Shown piece by piece: positions 13,065 to 14,379 of a stretch of DNA of 14,379 nucleotides (position 1 is the stretch's first letter; the number at the start of each line of letters is the position of its first letter). The DNA lies in NCBI GenBank assembly GCA_031269165.1, contig JAISZQ010000301.1, forward strand, positions 1 to 14,379, read 5' to 3'. This stretch comes from Spirochaetaceae bacterium. GTDB lineage: Bacteria; Spirochaetota; Spirochaetia; Treponematales; Breznakiellaceae. The notes below the pieces were generated by a model. It made no database searches, was not told the DNA's origin, and worked only from the letters and a program-made list of their open reading frames with translations. A program made the translations under genes and the position numbers.

Positions 13065-13110
13065 TTGACAATATTTTGTCAAAGATATATAATGTAAATA
13101 TCATGAGGAG
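13065..13110 (+). promoter_or_regulatory. Consensus promoter (P2), overlapping palindrome and RBS
   Basis: TTGACA (13065-13070), 17 nt and TATAAT (13088-13093) are a perfect promoter. The -35 box is part of a 7-bp palindrome TTGACAA-TATT-TTGTCAA (13065-13082), placed where a repressor could block polymerase. GAGGAG (13105-13110) is the ribosome binding site, 10 nt before ATG 13121. Confidence 0.8.
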
Positions 13111-13120
13111 ATGGTATATT

Positions 13121-13840
13121 ATGGTGGCAAATTACCTTAAGAAAATACTTAGTTATCTAAAAGACATGGCTCTCTTTAATCAAAAACACAAAGAACGAAT
13201 TATAGTAAATATTAATGAAAGTTTAGAGCGACAAATTAAAGAAATTTGTCAGATTCCGCAAGAAGAAAAAATAAAAAACATTATAGACGACTCACAATGG
13301 CATAATTTACAAGAAATTATTGTTTTTACAGATAACAACATATATTGGCACATGAAAGATGCCTATATGAAAATTAAAGAAGAAAATACTGAAATCATCG
13401 TAAAAGGACATGGATTAATAAACAATAAAGAATTAAATGCTGTATCTGTTTTTTCAAATAATATAAATAAATTGAAATATATTTATATTATCAGTTCGAG
13501 TTTACAGATCATACTGCCGTTTAAGAATATTGAAATAGAACATTCATTAACATTAACCTTTTATGAATATATCTCAAAACACAGCGATGGATATAAACCG
13601 AATACAGTTACAAATGAAACTATATTTAAAACAATATCTGCAAATAATAATTATTCAAATAATAATAATTATTATAAGGAAATGATAATAAAAAAGAAAA
13701 AGTCGCCAATAAAGAGAATATTTAATTTGATTGGCATTATTATTATATTTATCTTATTATATATTATTATTAATTGGTTGGAACGTATTGGTGTTTTAAA
13801 TTTAGGAATATTATATGAATATTTAGAAAGTATTATATAA
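13121..13840 (+). CDS. Unknown AT-rich protein with C-terminal membrane anchor
   Basis: This 239-aa product belongs to no family I recognise. An in-frame TTG at 13076 lies inside promoter P2, so ATG 13121 with GAGGAG upstream is preferred. Residues 1-170 look soluble and mixed alpha/beta, with strand-like stretches such as LQEIIVFTDNNIYW (63-76) and YIYIISSSLQIILPF (120-134). An Asn-rich linker (175-183), a KKKK cluster (191-194), one membrane helix (about 199-219) and a 20-residue tail follow. The charge pattern suggests the main part is cytoplasmic. Base composition is extremely AT-rich, unlike every neighbour, and codons favour A/T endings, a strong sign of transfer. It has two promoters and sits beside a transposase remnant. 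The function is unknown. Confidence 0.8.
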   Translation: MVANYLKKILSYLKDMALFNQKHKERIIVNINESLERQIKEICQIPQEEKIKNIIDDSQWHNLQEIIVFTDNNIYWHMKDAYMKIKEENTEIIVKGHGLINNKELNAVSVFSNNINKLKYIYIISSSLQIILPFKNIEIEHSLTLTFYEYISKHSDGYKPNTVTNETIFKTISANNNYSNNNNYYKEMIIKKKKSPIKRIFNLIGIIIIFILLYIIINWLERIGVLNLGILYEYLESII

Positions 13841-13858
13841 AATAGACCTTCGCATAAC

Positions 13859-13870
13859 GAGGCTGTCGAA
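13859..13870. repeat. Single arm GAGGCTGTCGAA
   Basis: This resembles the variant arm GAGCCTGTCGAA at 1237-1248. It lies 18 nt after the AT-rich gene and may mark the edge between host-like and acquired DNA. The match is short, so this is weak. Confidence 0.3.
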
Positions 13871-13942
13871 TAAGTTGCTTCTGGGACAGGGATATATCCC
13901 CGGCAAACTTACGCGCCTTGACGGGACAAATCCGCAAAGTTA

Positions 13943-14012
13943 AAACTCACTGAGTTCTTATCAAAATGTCAGTGAGATTTCGCCCAAAACTCAGTGAGTT
14001 TTTTCTCAAAAC
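13943..14012. repeat. Paired direct repeats with ACTCA-N-TGAGT palindromes near an insertion sequence end
   Basis: AACTCACTGAGTT (13944-13956) and AACTCAGTGAGTT (13988-14000) are each palindromic around one base. Both are followed by a T-rich run and TCAAAA, giving a direct repeat of about 25 bp. A third partial copy, GTCAGTGAGATTT, lies at 13969-13981. They are downstream of the minus-strand transposase gene and may be end sequences bound by the transposase. No gene is seen in 13841-14121. Confidence 0.55.
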
Positions 14013-14121
14013 CATCATGTTTCAGAAAGAGCCCTCCGTAGTACATCGAAATAAAATCTAACTGAAATGCAGGTACGTTAAATAAAAAATCCAAGCCCAG
14101 GGCGTTTCTTTTCTGTCTCAA

Positions 14122-14379
14122 TTAAGAAGCGTGCTCCTTTAGTTTACCCAAGTTTTCAAGTTTGGCAAGAGCCTCGAAGAGGGCGGGTTTCGTCTCCACC
14201 GGATTAACGAGGGCTGCCTGTTTCCGCAGGGCGTCCTTGATTTCATCGCTCAAGTCAGGCGAGTCTAACAGGCGCTGGAAGGGGGTTTTCGGCTTGCCGT
14301 AAATTTTTTTACACCGGCCGTCCGGCATCTTTTGCTTTGCGATAATTTTAATCGAGGGGTACCAAAAATTGTTTAAGGG
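14122..14379 (-). CDS. C-terminal part of an rve-type (ISNCY-like) transposase
   Basis: The minus strand is open from the right edge to TAA at 14122-14124 (85 codons in the window). The ATG at 14328 is internal, because the frame stays open upstream through NNFWYPSIKIIAKQK. The run NFWYPSIKIIAKQK, then KKIYGKPKTPFQRLLDSP, then a short acidic helix and LNP-like VNPVETKPALFEAL, is the characteristic C-terminus of integrase-core transposases of the ISNCY-like group. The catalytic DDE residues lie outside the window, so intactness cannot be judged. It neighbours the AT-rich gene and end-like repeats, and is probably part of an insertion sequence. Confidence 0.8.
   Translation of the reverse strand, partial: PLNNFWYPSIKIIAKQKMPDGRCKKIYGKPKTPFQRLLDSPDLSDEIKDALRKQAALVNPVETKPALFEALAKLENLGKLKEHAS

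Noticed and set aside
13039..13068. Nine-codon leader peptide after promoter P1
   Set aside because: It has no ribosome binding site and no codon pattern suggesting attenuation, and it runs into the P2 -35 box; kept only as part of the leaderless-spacing observation.
13076..13120. Upstream TTG start for the AT-rich gene
   Set aside because: It lies inside promoter P2 ahead of the expected transcript start and has no ribosome binding site; ATG 13121 has GAGGAG upstream.

Overview
The window reads as chromosomal DNA from a strictly anaerobic, GC-rich bacterium. The gene set would suit a treponeme or related spirochaete, but that placement is inference: no rRNA or other marker gene is present. 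Metabolic genes are a rubrerythrin and a three-gene flavin/iron-sulfur oxidoreductase. The canonical TTGACA-N17-TATAAT promoters and GGAG/AGGAGG ribosome binding sites are ordinary bacterial.

Layout. 1-342 (minus strand, runs off the left edge): a relative of REP-associated Y1 (RAYT-like) transposases whose HUH histidines are serines. 696-1238: rubrerythrin. 1498-6056: stnA-stnB-stnC, a NuoE-like, a NuoF/HydB-like and a NuoG+GltD fusion subunit. This is the composition of the Stn-type electron-bifurcating NADH/NADPH/ferredoxin transhydrogenase known from Sporomusa. No hydrogenase catalytic subunit is encoded beside it. 6712(6763)-9280: an unknown helical protein, RsmD (16S rRNA methyltransferase), and two TPR-type proteins in a tight series. 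9831-11234: argininosuccinate lyase. 11406-12761: a DUF815-type AAA ATPase. 13121-13840: a very AT-rich gene for an unknown C-terminally anchored membrane protein, with two consensus promoters. 14122-14379 (minus, runs off the right edge): the C-terminal end of an rve-type transposase. The last two look like recently acquired DNA.

The most unusual trait is the density of related palindromic repeats between the genes. One family uses the 16-base arm GAGNCTGTTCCAAAAC, as short perfect hairpins, as hairpins with a shared loop motif, or as single arms. Two longer elements (183 and 335 bp) have GAGCCTGTTCAAAA terminal inverted repeats and carry a terminator-like hairpin plus T-run at the right end. 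A separate element built on GGATAATGGAAAATT-like words overlaps the 3' ends of both the RAYT-like gene and argH. Another 100-bp inverted repeat separates stnB from stnC. RAYT proteins are known to go with REP palindromes, so a HUH-less RAYT relative in a palindrome-rich region is the observation most worth following.

Working together: the Stn complex would balance NADH, NADPH and ferredoxin in anaerobic metabolism, and rubrerythrin would remove peroxide to protect such iron-sulfur enzymes. The RsmD/TPR group and argH are housekeeping. Many large reading frames antisense to the GC-rich genes are shadows and are not annotated.
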